Origin: Candidatus Poribacteria bacterium
Lineage (GTDB): Bacteria; Poribacteria; WGA-4E; WGA-3G
Assembly (NCBI GenBank): GCA_958295945.1
Contig: OY282386.1
Span: forward strand, 2,741,864 to 2,805,863
Direction of reading: 5' to 3'
DNA length: 64,000 nucleotides
The notes under the pieces: model-generated
What the model saw: the letters and a program-made list of their open reading frames with translations, nothing else
What the model was told of the DNA's origin: nothing
Database searches by the model: none
Program-made: the position numbers and the translations under genes
Shown here: positions 54,886-63,967 of the stretch, one piece after another
How the letters are laid out: the number at the start of each line of letters is the position of its first letter
Position numbering within the stretch: position 1 is the stretch's first letter

Positions 54886-56144
54886 TGTCTAACACTGCTA
54901 CGGTCCGCTCAGGTGCTTGGTATGGAGATAGAGAAATTACACTGCGTTTCCCATCGGATTGGGAAGTGGAAATGCTGAACCAGAAGGATGCTCCCGCACT
55001 ATCTGATGCACAGATTGAACAAGCATTTGTCGAACCTATAGGCACAAAACGTATATCAGAACTTGCTAAAGGCAAAAAGAGTACTGTAATTATCGTTGAT
55101 GATCTGAGTAGACCGACTCCAGCATATCAAGTTATCCCTTTTATATTACGTGAACTTTCTGCTGCTGGTGTTCCTAAATCTGAAATACGATTTGTTGTGG
55201 GTGTTGGTGGACACCGTCCAATTTCCGAGGAAGAGATGGTTAAGAAAGTTGGGGCGGACATCGCAGCAGAATATGAGGTAACCAATCATGATTTTTTAAG
55301 CAATGATTTACGGGCGTTAGGCAAACTTGAGAATGGCACACCTGTGTATATCAATCGGACGGTTGCAGATTCGGATTTCAAAATGACTATTGGTGGAATA
55401 TATCCACATAGTTCAGTAGGATTTACTGGGGGTGCGAAACTAATTGTGCCTGGGACCGCAGGTTTTGCTACAATGTACTATTTCCATTCTTTTCCACAAG
55501 GACGTGGTCCGGCAGTGATTGAAGGAGATAGTGAAGAACCTGATCGGCGCGATACCATTGAGATGGCAGCGGGGTTGCTTGGATTGGATGCTATTGCCAA
55601 TGTTGTGCTCAATAGTCGGCGTGAAATCTGCGGATTGTTTGTTGGAGACTTCGTCAAGGCACATCGTAAAGGTGCACATTTTGCATTGGAGACCTACACG
55701 ACAAAGATATCTGAGGAGACTCGGACAGAAAGCGATCTTGTTGTGATTAACTGTTATCCGCTTGATGCTGATGCAATTCAACTTGATAAGGCACTCGCGG
55801 CATTTTCCTATTTTGAAAACGCCTATACAATTGCCCTTTATCCTGCTACTGACGGTTCCTGTTTCCACGGGTTGTTTGACCGACTTGATTACAAACGTTA
55901 TATGCAACAGAAAATTGAACGTTTGCCTACGGTCCCAACACCTGAACCGAAAATTGGGAAACCGACTCAACTCCATGTTTGGTCTGAGCATTTTGATAGA
56001 GATGATTTCTACAAAGAATATCCTTCATCTCTCCTTTACCGTGACTTAGATCAACTGATTGAACTCATGACAGAGAAACTTCCAGCACGTGCCAAAGTTG
56101 CAATTTTACCTGTTGCTGGCACTCAAATATTGACACCGAGCTAA
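54885..56144 (+). CDS. larA: LarA-family nickel-pincer racemase/epimerase, copy 1
   Basis: 419 residues. Motifs match nickel-pincer LarA enzymes: VDDLSRPTP (Asp73, Arg76), GGHRP (His110), and YPHSSVGFTGGAKLIVPG with His175 and Lys185, then His201 in YYFHSF. These sit at the spacing of the LarA residues that bind the pincer cofactor. The family racemises lactate, malate or related 2-hydroxy acids, so the substrate is not certain. Cofactor genes larB, larC and larE are not in the window. TAATG overlap with pyrG puts it at the end of the kdsB operon. Confidence 0.88.
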   Translation: MSNTATVRSGAWYGDREITLRFPSDWEVEMLNQKDAPALSDAQIEQAFVEPIGTKRISELAKGKKSTVIIVDDLSRPTPAYQVIPFILRELSAAGVPKSEIRFVVGVGGHRPISEEEMVKKVGADIAAEYEVTNHDFLSNDLRALGKLENGTPVYINRTVADSDFKMTIGGIYPHSSVGFTGGAKLIVPGTAGFATMYYFHSFPQGRGPAVIEGDSEEPDRRDTIEMAAGLLGLDAIANVVLNSRREICGLFVGDFVKAHRKGAHFALETYTTKISEETRTESDLVVINCYPLDADAIQLDKALAAFSYFENAYTIALYPATDGSCFHGLFDRLDYKRYMQQKIERLPTVPTPEPKIGKPTQLHVWSEHFDRDDFYKEYPSSLLYRDLDQLIELMTEKLPARAKVAILPVAGTQILTPS

Positions 56145-56156
56145 CTTCAAGAGCTG

Positions 56157-56223
56157 TGTAGGAGGGAACTCCGATTCCCGATTATCACTGGGTTAATTCG
56201 CGATTCGGAGATCGCTCCTACAG
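56157..56223. repeat. Palindromic intergenic repeat, family A copy 4
   Basis: GTAGGAGGGAACTCCGATTC and CGCGATTCGGAGATCGCTCC followed by TACAG; the most complete copy of the family. Confidence 0.75.
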
Positions 56224-56329
56224 GTATTGTGATCATATTTTCTCAAAAACTTACATACCCCTCAATTCAGGGTTATTTAGTTTTCCGTTTTTCTTGTATT
56301 TTCTTTCACAAATGCTAAATTCTCCAAGA

Positions 56330-56430
56330 CGGTAGGTGCGGTTTCCTAACCGCACCGGATTTGTGTCAGACACCTTTCATAATAGGTCTTATCACAGGTT
56401 TCAGTACGGTTAGGAAACCGCATCTACCGC
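56330..56430. repeat. Inverted pair of family B palindromes
   Basis: Each arm is itself palindromic (GCGGTTTCCTAACCGC and ACGGTTAGGAAACCG), and the two arms face each other across about 46 bp. Confidence 0.7.
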
Positions 56431-56575
56431 TTTGAGTATTAACTTTCAGTAAATCCTGATGTTGATAATTTATTTAGACTAAAAAGTCCTGTCCTCAATT
56501 CACAACGGTTGACATCTTCAACTAATTCATGTTATCCTATGCTACAGAAAAGATACGGAGGTCGAAAGTTTAATT

Positions 56576-56809
56576 ATGACTGGCGCAGAAGCTCTTATAC
56601 AACAAGGTCTTGAACAAGGGAGAATAGACGAGAAACAGGAAGCAGTTCTTAGACTGATGCAGCTTCGTTTTACGGAAGTTTCAGATGCGGTTGTCAATGA
56701 AATAAATGGTATAGAGGACCTTACGCTTCTTGACGCACTTTTTGAAGAAGTTTTCAATGCTGAAACTTTTGAGGATATTGTTTTGCCAAACAAAAATAAC
56801 GGTGCATAA
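56576..56809 (+). CDS. Small protein like the C-terminus of DUF4351/Rpn-type nucleases
   Basis: 77 residues: EALIQQGLEQGRIDEKQEAV, LRLMQLRFTEV, then IEDLTLLDALFEEVFNAETF. This is the C-terminal segment common to Rpn/PD-(D/E)XK 'putative transposase' and DUF4351 proteins, without their nuclease part. It is either a small stand-alone domain or a remnant. An upstream GGAGG is 14 bp from the ATG, rather far. It separates the two larA genes. Confidence 0.5.
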   Translation: MTGAEALIQQGLEQGRIDEKQEAVLRLMQLRFTEVSDAVVNEINGIEDLTLLDALFEEVFNAETFEDIVLPNKNNGA

Positions 56810-56875
56810 AAATAATAGTTCGTTAGAAGCATTGCGATCCCTTTGTCTGAAGTGCATTAGTTATATTAGAATTTG

Positions 56876-56922
56876 AAATCATTGAACACTCTGCATCGGC
56901 GAAGTTAGGACACCTCGCCTAC
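56876..56922. repeat. Repeat with family B palindrome, copy 2
   Basis: GAAATCATTGAACACTCTGC then GGCGAAGTTAGGACACCTCG; matches 43941-43994. Confidence 0.7.
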
Positions 56923-56991
56923 CTGTGAATGTAAGAGGTGTAATGAAGAGCGCAACTACGAAGTCAGTTGCTTCATTGAAGGAAAACCGAT

Positions 56992-58251
56992 ATGAAGAAC
57001 ATAGCCACAGTCCACTCACATGCTTGGTATGGTGATATTGAACTTACTCTGGATTTCCCTTCTGGATGGGAAGTGGAGGTTTTGGGTCCAAAGGATGCCC
57101 CTGCGCTATCTGATTCACAGATTGAGCAGGCATTTGCAGCACCTATTGGCACACAACGTATATCAGAACTCGCGACAGGTAAAAAGAGTGCTGTTATTGT
57201 TGTAGATGACTTGAGTCGTCCGACCCCTGCTGCAGAAGTAATCCCTTTCCTATTGCGCGAACTTACCATTGCTAGTGTTCCAAAATCTGAAATCCGATTT
57301 GTAGTGGGTGGTGGATCTCACCGTCCCCTATTAGACGAAGAGATTGAGAAGAAAGTCGGTGCCGAAGTCGCTGCCGAATATGAGGTAACAAGTCATGACT
57401 TTATGGGTGGTGACTTGCGTGGATATGGCAGCCTTCAAAATGGGATGCCGATCTATATCAACAGTGTTGTCGCAGATGCGGATTTCAAAATCTGCTTGGG
57501 TGGTATCTATCCGCACGGTGCGGTTGGATTCGGAGGTGGCGCGAAGTTGGTTGTTCCCGGTATTGCCGGGTTTGCGACGATGTTCTATTTCCATACCTTC
57601 TCACCAGGTCGTGGACACGCAGTAATAGAAAGAAAAAGCGACACACCAGACCATCGTGATTTTGCTGAGGAAGTTGCGAATGTTATCGGTCTTGATGTAA
57701 TTGCGAATGTTGTGCTTAATTCACGTAGAGAAATTTGCGGTTTGTTTGTTGGAGATTATGTGCAGGCACATCGTGCTGGGGCACATTTTGCGTTAGAAAC
57801 TTATGGAACAGAAATACCGATGCAATCACGAAAAGAGACCGACTTGATCGTACTGAATTGTTATCCGCTTGATAGCGATCCGATCCAAACAGGAAAAGCA
57901 TTATGGGCAGCAGGATACTTTGAGAAGGCGTATAAGATGCTACTCAATCCTGCAAGCGATGGTGTATGTTATCACGGTCTGTTTGATCAGATTGATTATA
58001 CCCGATATTTGCAGCAGAGGATGGAAAATATTCCGCCTGAACTGCCCGAACCAAAACTTGGAAACCGAGACCAACTGCACGTTTGGTCTGAGTACTTTTT
58101 GGTTGACGATTTCTATAAAAAGCATTCCAACGGGATACTCTTTCGTAAACTTGAACAACTAATTCAACTGTTTGCTGAAGAACTACCTGATAATGCGAAA
58201 GTTGCTGTTTTCCCCTCAGCAGGTATTCAGGTGTTAGCGGAGAACAAATAA
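56992..58251 (+). CDS. larA: LarA-family nickel-pincer racemase/epimerase, copy 2
   Basis: 419 residues, same length as copy 1 and clearly paralogous throughout. The key positions are kept: VDDLSRPTP, GGSHRP (one Gly replaced by Ser before His), His175 and Lys185 in YPHGAVGFGGGAKLVVPG, His201 in FYFHTF. GAAGGA lies 8 bp upstream. It is followed within 10 bp by TRAP-transporter genes, suggesting that it acts on an imported hydroxy or dicarboxylic acid. Confidence 0.88.
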   Translation: MKNIATVHSHAWYGDIELTLDFPSGWEVEVLGPKDAPALSDSQIEQAFAAPIGTQRISELATGKKSAVIVVDDLSRPTPAAEVIPFLLRELTIASVPKSEIRFVVGGGSHRPLLDEEIEKKVGAEVAAEYEVTSHDFMGGDLRGYGSLQNGMPIYINSVVADADFKICLGGIYPHGAVGFGGGAKLVVPGIAGFATMFYFHTFSPGRGHAVIERKSDTPDHRDFAEEVANVIGLDVIANVVLNSRREICGLFVGDYVQAHRAGAHFALETYGTEIPMQSRKETDLIVLNCYPLDSDPIQTGKALWAAGYFEKAYKMLLNPASDGVCYHGLFDQIDYTRYLQQRMENIPPELPEPKLGNRDQLHVWSEYFLVDDFYKKHSNGILFRKLEQLIQLFAEELPDNAKVAVFPSAGIQVLAENK

Positions 58252-58260
58252 CATAAATCA

Positions 58261-58785
58261 ATGGAATCTTCTCATAAGAACTCCTTCCAACGAATTAATT
58301 CCTACCTCGGAAAAATTGAAAACGGTTTATTGTGCGTGATTATTGCGACGATGATTGGACTTGCAGTCCTTGAAATTGTGTTACGATACGGATTTAAAAC
58401 GAGTTTGTTGTGGAAACACCTTCTGCTTCAAAACTTGACTCTCTGGATGTGCTTTCTTGGTGCTGCCCTCGCTTCCTCTGAAAGACGACACATTAGCATT
58501 GATGCACTGAACAGGATATTACCCACCAACGTTACCCGATATACTAGCTATATTATTGATGTTCTGAGTCTGATTGTTATAGGCATTTTGGCTTACTTCG
58601 GTTTTGAGTTTCTGATGGAACAACAAAAGAGTCCTGCGACTATAGGCATTATACCGATGTGGTGGGCAAAGACTATTATACCTTTTGGTTTTGTCCTCAT
58701 GGGAATTCACTTGATACTACAGATATGTATCAATTTAACTGATAAAGAACAGTTGAAAGAAGATGTCGAAGGAGACCAAGAGTAA
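58261..58785 (+). CDS. dctQ: TRAP transporter small permease (DctQ type)
   Basis: 174 residues, four membrane helices at about 20-42, 55-77, 95-117 and 135-157. LWKHLLLQNLTLWMCFLGAA and SSERRHISID are the DctQ signature region. With DctM it forms the membrane part of a tripartite, ion-driven uptake system for organic acids. Its stop overlaps the dctM ATG by 1 bp. Confidence 0.9.
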   Translation: MESSHKNSFQRINSYLGKIENGLLCVIIATMIGLAVLEIVLRYGFKTSLLWKHLLLQNLTLWMCFLGAALASSERRHISIDALNRILPTNVTRYTSYIIDVLSLIVIGILAYFGFEFLMEQQKSPATIGIIPMWWAKTIIPFGFVLMGIHLILQICINLTDKEQLKEDVEGDQE

Positions 58786-60071
58786 TGGGATATATTATCG
58801 GCATCGGATTAGTCGGTTTTGCTCTGTTGGGTGGTGCGCTCTTTGTTCTACTTGGTGGTGCTGCGATTGTCGGTTATGCCATGGCAGGTGAACCGATTTC
58901 TACGATCTTGATTGATATCAATAGGCTGACAAAGAATTCCACAATACTGATTATTCCGCTATTTACATTCGCTGGTTATATTATTGCTGAGGGGAAAGCA
59001 CCGCAAAGGTTAGTTGCGTTTGCCCGTGCCAGTGTCGGTTGGTTGCCGGGTGGGATAGCGGTTGTTGTTCTTATCACTTGTGCTTTCTTTACCACATTTA
59101 CTGGTGCCTCTGGTGTAACCATTATTGCCCTCGGTGGTTTAGTTTATCCTATTCTGCGACAAACCTATAGTGAAAAGTTTTCGCTTGGATTGATAACTGC
59201 GTCAGGTAGTATCGGTCTTCTTTTCCCGCCAAGTATTCCTCTTATTCTCTATGCTATTATCGCTCAAGTGCCGATTGATAGTATGTTCTTTGCAGGGATC
59301 ATTCCGGGGATAATCATTCTTGGCATCCTAAGTTTCTACTGTAGCGGATGGAGTGTTCTTAAACGAACAGAAACGACCCCATTTGACTTTTTTGTTTTCT
59401 TACGAACCTTTTGGGATGCTAAATGGGAACTGATATTACCATTTCTCGTGTTAGGCGGAATCCTTACAGGAGTCGTTACCCTTGATGAAATTGCTGCATT
59501 GACAGTCATATATGTCTGTGTCGTAGAGATATGTATCCACCGATCCATATCTATAAAAACCCTACCACGTATAGTCAAAGATAGTATGGTTCTTGTTGGG
59601 GCAATTCTAATTATTCTCGGTATTGCTTTGGCATTGACCAATTATCTCATTACACTTGATGTGCCAACAATCGTGCTTGATTGGATAGAGTCAATGACAG
59701 ATAGTCGGGTCGTTACGTTGATCGGACTCAATATCTTCCTGCTAATCGTTGGGTGTATGATGGATATTTTTTCTGCGATTATCATCGTGGTTCCGTTACT
59801 GTTACCCATCGCTGACCAATTTGGTATTGACAAGGTTCATCTCGGTATCATTGTCCTAACTAACCTTGAAATCGGTTATCTCACACCTCCTGTTGGAATG
59901 AATTTGTTTATTTCAAGTATGAAGTTTGATAGATCTGTGGTGCTACTCTATCGGTCTGTTATACTGTTTATCGGCTTGTTGCTTATTGCCCTAATCCTGG
60001 TGACATATATTCCGGATTTAAGTCTCTGGCTGCCGCGTGTGCTTGGGAAAATATCTGAACCGTTGTTGTGA
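58785..60071 (+). CDS. dctM: TRAP transporter large permease (DctM type)
   Basis: 428 residues, about twelve membrane helices. LLIIPLFTFAGYIIAEGKAP (here ILIIPLFTFAGY), TFTGASGVTIIALGGL and GLLFPPSIPLILYA followed by a C-terminal GYLTPPVGMNLF are characteristic of DctM. It carries out the transport step. The periplasmic binding protein DctP, usually adjacent, is missing from this cluster. Confidence 0.94.
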   Translation: MGYIIGIGLVGFALLGGALFVLLGGAAIVGYAMAGEPISTILIDINRLTKNSTILIIPLFTFAGYIIAEGKAPQRLVAFARASVGWLPGGIAVVVLITCAFFTTFTGASGVTIIALGGLVYPILRQTYSEKFSLGLITASGSIGLLFPPSIPLILYAIIAQVPIDSMFFAGIIPGIIILGILSFYCSGWSVLKRTETTPFDFFVFLRTFWDAKWELILPFLVLGGILTGVVTLDEIAALTVIYVCVVEICIHRSISIKTLPRIVKDSMVLVGAILIILGIALALTNYLITLDVPTIVLDWIESMTDSRVVTLIGLNIFLLIVGCMMDIFSAIIIVVPLLLPIADQFGIDKVHLGIIVLTNLEIGYLTPPVGMNLFISSMKFDRSVVLLYRSVILFIGLLLIALILVTYIPDLSLWLPRVLGKISEPLL

Positions 60072-60182
60072 ACTGCCTCTGCGATTCTATCCAACTGTCT
60101 TAGACAGTGATTCTCCTATTCCGCTGGTACGCTCTCTCCTTTCCTATTGTGGAATTGTCCTTCATTGGAGTAGCATTTCCTA

Positions 60183-60210
60183 TTGACCAATACAGAATTT
60201 ATGATATACT
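60183..60210 (+). promoter_or_regulatory. Promoter of the hsdMS genes
   Basis: TTGACC (60183-60188), 16 bp, TATACT (60205-60210), 33 bp before the hsdM ATG, which has AAAGGAAG. Confidence 0.55.
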
Positions 60211-60243
60211 ATTCTAATCCCAACACATAAAGGAAGTAAATAT

Positions 60244-62703
60244 ATGGCATTAAAAAAATCACAACTCTACGCATCCCTATGGCAAAGCTGCGACCAACTA
60301 CGCGGCGGAATGGACGCATCACAATACAAAGATTACATCCTCACACTACTATTCATGAAATATGTCTCTGACAAGGCAGCCAATAACCCTGACGAAGGAA
60401 TTGATATCCCTGAAGGTGCAAGCTTCAGGGATATGGTCGCATTAAGAAACGACATAGAGATCGGTGACAAAATGAATAAAATCATTGATGCACTCGCAGA
60501 GGCAAACGAACCACTCAAAGGTGTTATAGATCAGGTAGATTTCAATGACGATACCAAACTTGGCAGTGACGAAGATAAACAAAATACTTTGTCAAATCTA
60601 ATCGGTATTTTCAATGACCTTGACTTAAGTAGTAACAGAGTTGAGGGAGATGACTTACTCGGTGATGCTTATGAATATCTTATGCGTCATTTTGCTACAG
60701 AGTCTGGCAAAAGTAAAGGTCAGTTCTACACACCCGCCGAAGTCTCTCGCATTATGGCAAAAGTGATAGGTATCAATGCTAACACTACAGGACAACATAC
60801 CATCTACGACCCAACATGTGGTTCAGGGTCACTACTTCTTAAAGCAGCAGACGCAGCACCGAATGGCTTATCCATCTATGGACAGGAGAAAGACAATGCT
60901 ACCTACGCACTGGCATGGATGAATATGATACTTCACGACAATGAGACTGCAATACTGAGTCGTGGTAACACTCTTGCATCCCCCAATTTCACAGACGACA
61001 ATGGCAACCTTACGAGATTCGACTTTGCTGTGGCAAATCCGCCTTTCTCCGATAAAGGTTGGATAAGTGGACTGAATCTTGAAAACGATCCATACCACCG
61101 TTTTGATGGATATGGCATTCCACCCGCTAAAAATGGTGATTATGCTTACCTACTTCACTTCATCGCATCCCTCAAAAGCACAGGCAAAGGTGCAATCATC
61201 CTGCCACACGGCGTGCTGTTCCGCGGCAACAAAGAGGCAGACATCCGCAGAAACCTCATCAAACATAAGTTTATCAAAGGTATCATCGGCTTACCCGCCA
61301 ATCTGTTCTACGGCACTGGTATCCCCGCCTGTATCATCGTGATTGACAAGGAGAACGCAAAACACCGCACCGGCATCTTTATGATTGATGCGAGCAAAAG
61401 TTTCCTCAAAGATGGCAACAAAAACCGACTCCGTGCACAGGACATTCATAAAATCGTATCCGTTTTCAATAAACAGACAGAAATCGATGGGTATTCCCGA
61501 ATGGTGCCGACCTCCGAAATAGCAGACACAGCAAACGACTATAACCTCAATATCCCACGCTATATCGATTCCAGCGACCCTGAAGACTTGCACGACCTTG
61601 ACGCACATCTCAACGGTGGTATCCCCGACACCGATATTGATGAACTAAAGCCGTATTGGGAGGTGTTCCCCACGCTCCGACAAGAGTTGTTCAGCGAAAA
61701 CGGCAGACCCGGTTATTCCGACCCACAGGTGGAAACGCAACAGGTGAAAACAACCATCCTCTCACATCACGAGTTCGCAGAGTATCAGCATCGGGTAACG
61801 TCTATCTTTGAGACGTGGCGTGCGACACACGAACCTCTGCTGGGTGGTATCAATGAGAATACCAAGCCGAGAGATGTTATTGACGCGCTGTCGGAAGACC
61901 TATTAACACAATTCAACGACCTACCACTGCTTGACCCTTACGATGTCTACCAAAAACTGATGGACTACTGGGACGATGTGATGCAGGATGATGTGTATCT
62001 CATTGTTGCGGCTGGGTGGGTTGATGCAGCAAAACCACGCGAACCTAATCAAGATAAAAAGGTGAAGGAAACCCCCGACCTCACTATCAAAAAAAAGAAA
62101 TATAAGATGGATTTAATCCCTCCAGCGTTGATTGTTAATCGTTATTTTGCCGATGAACAAGCGGAAATTGACGAACTGCAATCTACATTAGAGACTGCTG
62201 AAAATGCACTTGAGGAATATATTGAAGAACACACGGGTGACGAGGGATTGCTTGCAGATGCTACCAACGAAAGTGAGAACGTTACAAAGACCAGTGTGAA
62301 CGCTCGACTGAAAGAACTCACACCGGATCTGTTGACGCACAACGATGGACAAGGCAACGATGCGGAACGCGATGCACTTAAACACTGCCTATCTCTAATT
62401 GATGTGAAGTCAAAAGCGGATAAGGCGGTGAAGGATGCACAACTCGCACTGGATGAACAGGTGCTGGCATGTTACGATATGCTCACCGAAACGGAAATCA
62501 AGCAACTCGTGATAGACGATAAATGGTTCGGCACAATCCAAGACGAGATTATGGGTGAAGTGCAAAGGTTGACGCAAAACCTCACCGAACGCGTGAAAGA
62601 ATTAGAGGAACGTTACGCACAACCGTTGCTGTCTCTGGTGCAGGATGTGCAGGAATTTAGCATGAAAGTTAATAAGCATCTGTTGAATATGGGAGTAGGG
62701 TAG
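60244..62703 (+). CDS. hsdM: Type I restriction-modification methyltransferase subunit
   Basis: 819 residues. N-terminal HsdM_N helical domain (LWQSCDQLRGGMDASQYKDY), then the N6-adenine methylase core: GQFYTPAEVSRIMAKVI (from Gly159), motif I DPTCGSGSLLLKAA (Asp189), motif IV NPPF (Asn265-Phe268). After about residue 520 a long C-terminal extension with coiled-coil segments (EQAEIDELQSTLETAENALE) makes it longer than the usual 500-550. Such extensions occur in a subset of type I M subunits. It methylates host DNA with HsdS; hsdR is not in the window. Confidence 0.95.
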   Translation: MALKKSQLYASLWQSCDQLRGGMDASQYKDYILTLLFMKYVSDKAANNPDEGIDIPEGASFRDMVALRNDIEIGDKMNKIIDALAEANEPLKGVIDQVDFNDDTKLGSDEDKQNTLSNLIGIFNDLDLSSNRVEGDDLLGDAYEYLMRHFATESGKSKGQFYTPAEVSRIMAKVIGINANTTGQHTIYDPTCGSGSLLLKAADAAPNGLSIYGQEKDNATYALAWMNMILHDNETAILSRGNTLASPNFTDDNGNLTRFDFAVANPPFSDKGWISGLNLENDPYHRFDGYGIPPAKNGDYAYLLHFIASLKSTGKGAIILPHGVLFRGNKEADIRRNLIKHKFIKGIIGLPANLFYGTGIPACIIVIDKENAKHRTGIFMIDASKSFLKDGNKNRLRAQDIHKIVSVFNKQTEIDGYSRMVPTSEIADTANDYNLNIPRYIDSSDPEDLHDLDAHLNGGIPDTDIDELKPYWEVFPTLRQELFSENGRPGYSDPQVETQQVKTTILSHHEFAEYQHRVTSIFETWRATHEPLLGGINENTKPRDVIDALSEDLLTQFNDLPLLDPYDVYQKLMDYWDDVMQDDVYLIVAAGWVDAAKPREPNQDKKVKETPDLTIKKKKYKMDLIPPALIVNRYFADEQAEIDELQSTLETAENALEEYIEEHTGDEGLLADATNESENVTKTSVNARLKELTPDLLTHNDGQGNDAERDALKHCLSLIDVKSKADKAVKDAQLALDEQVLACYDMLTETEIKQLVIDDKWFGTIQDEIMGEVQRLTQNLTERVKELEERYAQPLLSLVQDVQEFSMKVNKHLLNMGVG

Positions 62704-62704
62704 C

Positions 62705-63919
62705 GTGAGTAATAAGCAAAGGTTTAGCGGTGAGTGGGAAACAAAGCGGTTAAAGGAAATTGGTTCGTTTTCCAAAGGTCGCGGTATAAAGCGCGATGAT
62801 GTCTCTGATGATGGAGTGCCATGTATTCGCTATGGAGAACTGTATACACAATACCAAGACTACATTTTAAAGGTAGTATCACGGATACCGTCAGATGTCG
62901 CTGAAACAGCACTACCAATTAAGACCGGAGATCTTTTATTTGCTGGATCGGGTGAAACTGCGGAGGAAATTGGTCGGTGTGCGGCATATTTTGGTAAAGA
63001 ACAAGCATACGTTGGTGGAGATGTTATTGTGTTGACACCATCAGGACAAAACCCTATTTTTCTCGGTCATTTGATGAATTCACCGATAGTGGCAGCACAG
63101 AAGGCTCGTTTGGGTCAAGGTGATGCAGTTGTTCATATCTATATCAATAATTTGGCACAAGTTCAGATAGAACTTCCGCCGATCGCAGAACAAAACGCCA
63201 TCGCCGAAGTCCTGTCAGATGTGGATGGACTCATCAACGCATTGGACGCACTCATCGCTAAGAAACGTGCTATCAAGCAAGCCACCATGCAGCAACTCCT
63301 CACCGGCAAGACGCGCCTACCCGGCTTCAGTGGGGCATGGGAGACAAAAAAGGTGTCCGAATTTGGTAATATAGTCACAGGAGCAACACCAAGTACTAAA
63401 GTTAACACCTTTTGGGATGGATCATACCCTTGGATTACACCTACTGACATTACTTCTGATCGGGACATGCATGTTTCCGAGAGAATGATTACACAAGAGG
63501 GATTAGACGCAATAAGAACATTACCACCAAATACCGTGTTAGTTACTTGTATAGCAAGTATTGGAAAAAATGCTATTCTTAGAGCCATAGGTAGTTGCAA
63601 CCAACAAATCAACGCAGTAATTCCAAACTCTACACATAATTCAGAATTTTTATATTATCTTTTTGAATTCAATTCAAACTTTCTTTTAGCAAATGCAGGC
63701 ATTACTGCAACAAACATTGTCTCAAAAGCGGCTTTCAGCAATTTAGTTTTTGAAGTTCCCACACTTGAAGAACAGCGCGCCATAGCCACCGTCCTCTCCG
63801 ATATGGATGCCGAGATCGCCGCATTGGAACAACGGCGAGACAAAACTATCGCCATCAAACAGGGCATGATGCAGCAGTTGCTTACGGGTAAGGTGCGGTT
63901 GTTGAAATCAAATGTGTAG
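62705..63919 (+). CDS. hsdS: Type I restriction-modification specificity subunit
   Basis: 404 residues from GTG 62705, one base after the hsdM stop. Two target-recognition domains, each starting WETK (GEWETKRLKEIGSFSKGRG and GAWETKKVSEFGNIVTG), and each followed by a conserved helical spacer ending QQLLTGK (EQNAIAEVLSDVDGLI and EQRAIATVLSDMDAEI). The two halves recognise the two parts of a bipartite DNA site. The second recognition domain is visibly more AT-rich than the spacers, as expected for shuffled cassettes. Confidence 0.95.
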   Translation: MSNKQRFSGEWETKRLKEIGSFSKGRGIKRDDVSDDGVPCIRYGELYTQYQDYILKVVSRIPSDVAETALPIKTGDLLFAGSGETAEEIGRCAAYFGKEQAYVGGDVIVLTPSGQNPIFLGHLMNSPIVAAQKARLGQGDAVVHIYINNLAQVQIELPPIAEQNAIAEVLSDVDGLINALDALIAKKRAIKQATMQQLLTGKTRLPGFSGAWETKKVSEFGNIVTGATPSTKVNTFWDGSYPWITPTDITSDRDMHVSERMITQEGLDAIRTLPPNTVLVTCIASIGKNAILRAIGSCNQQINAVIPNSTHNSEFLYYLFEFNSNFLLANAGITATNIVSKAAFSNLVFEVPTLEEQRAIATVLSDMDAEIAALEQRRDKTIAIKQGMMQQLLTGKVRLLKSNV

Positions 63920-63967
63920 ACATCAGAATTTGCGAAATATACACAACATAGAGAAAGGCATAGATAT

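Larger units (their letters stand above)
56145..56575. other. Non-coding region with palindromic repeats
   Basis: Family A palindrome at 56157-56223; inverted pair of family B repeats at 56330-56357 and 56404-56430 (CGGTAGGTGCGGTTTCCTAA and GGTTAGGAAACCGCATCTACC) that could fold into one 100-base structure. Confidence 0.65.
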
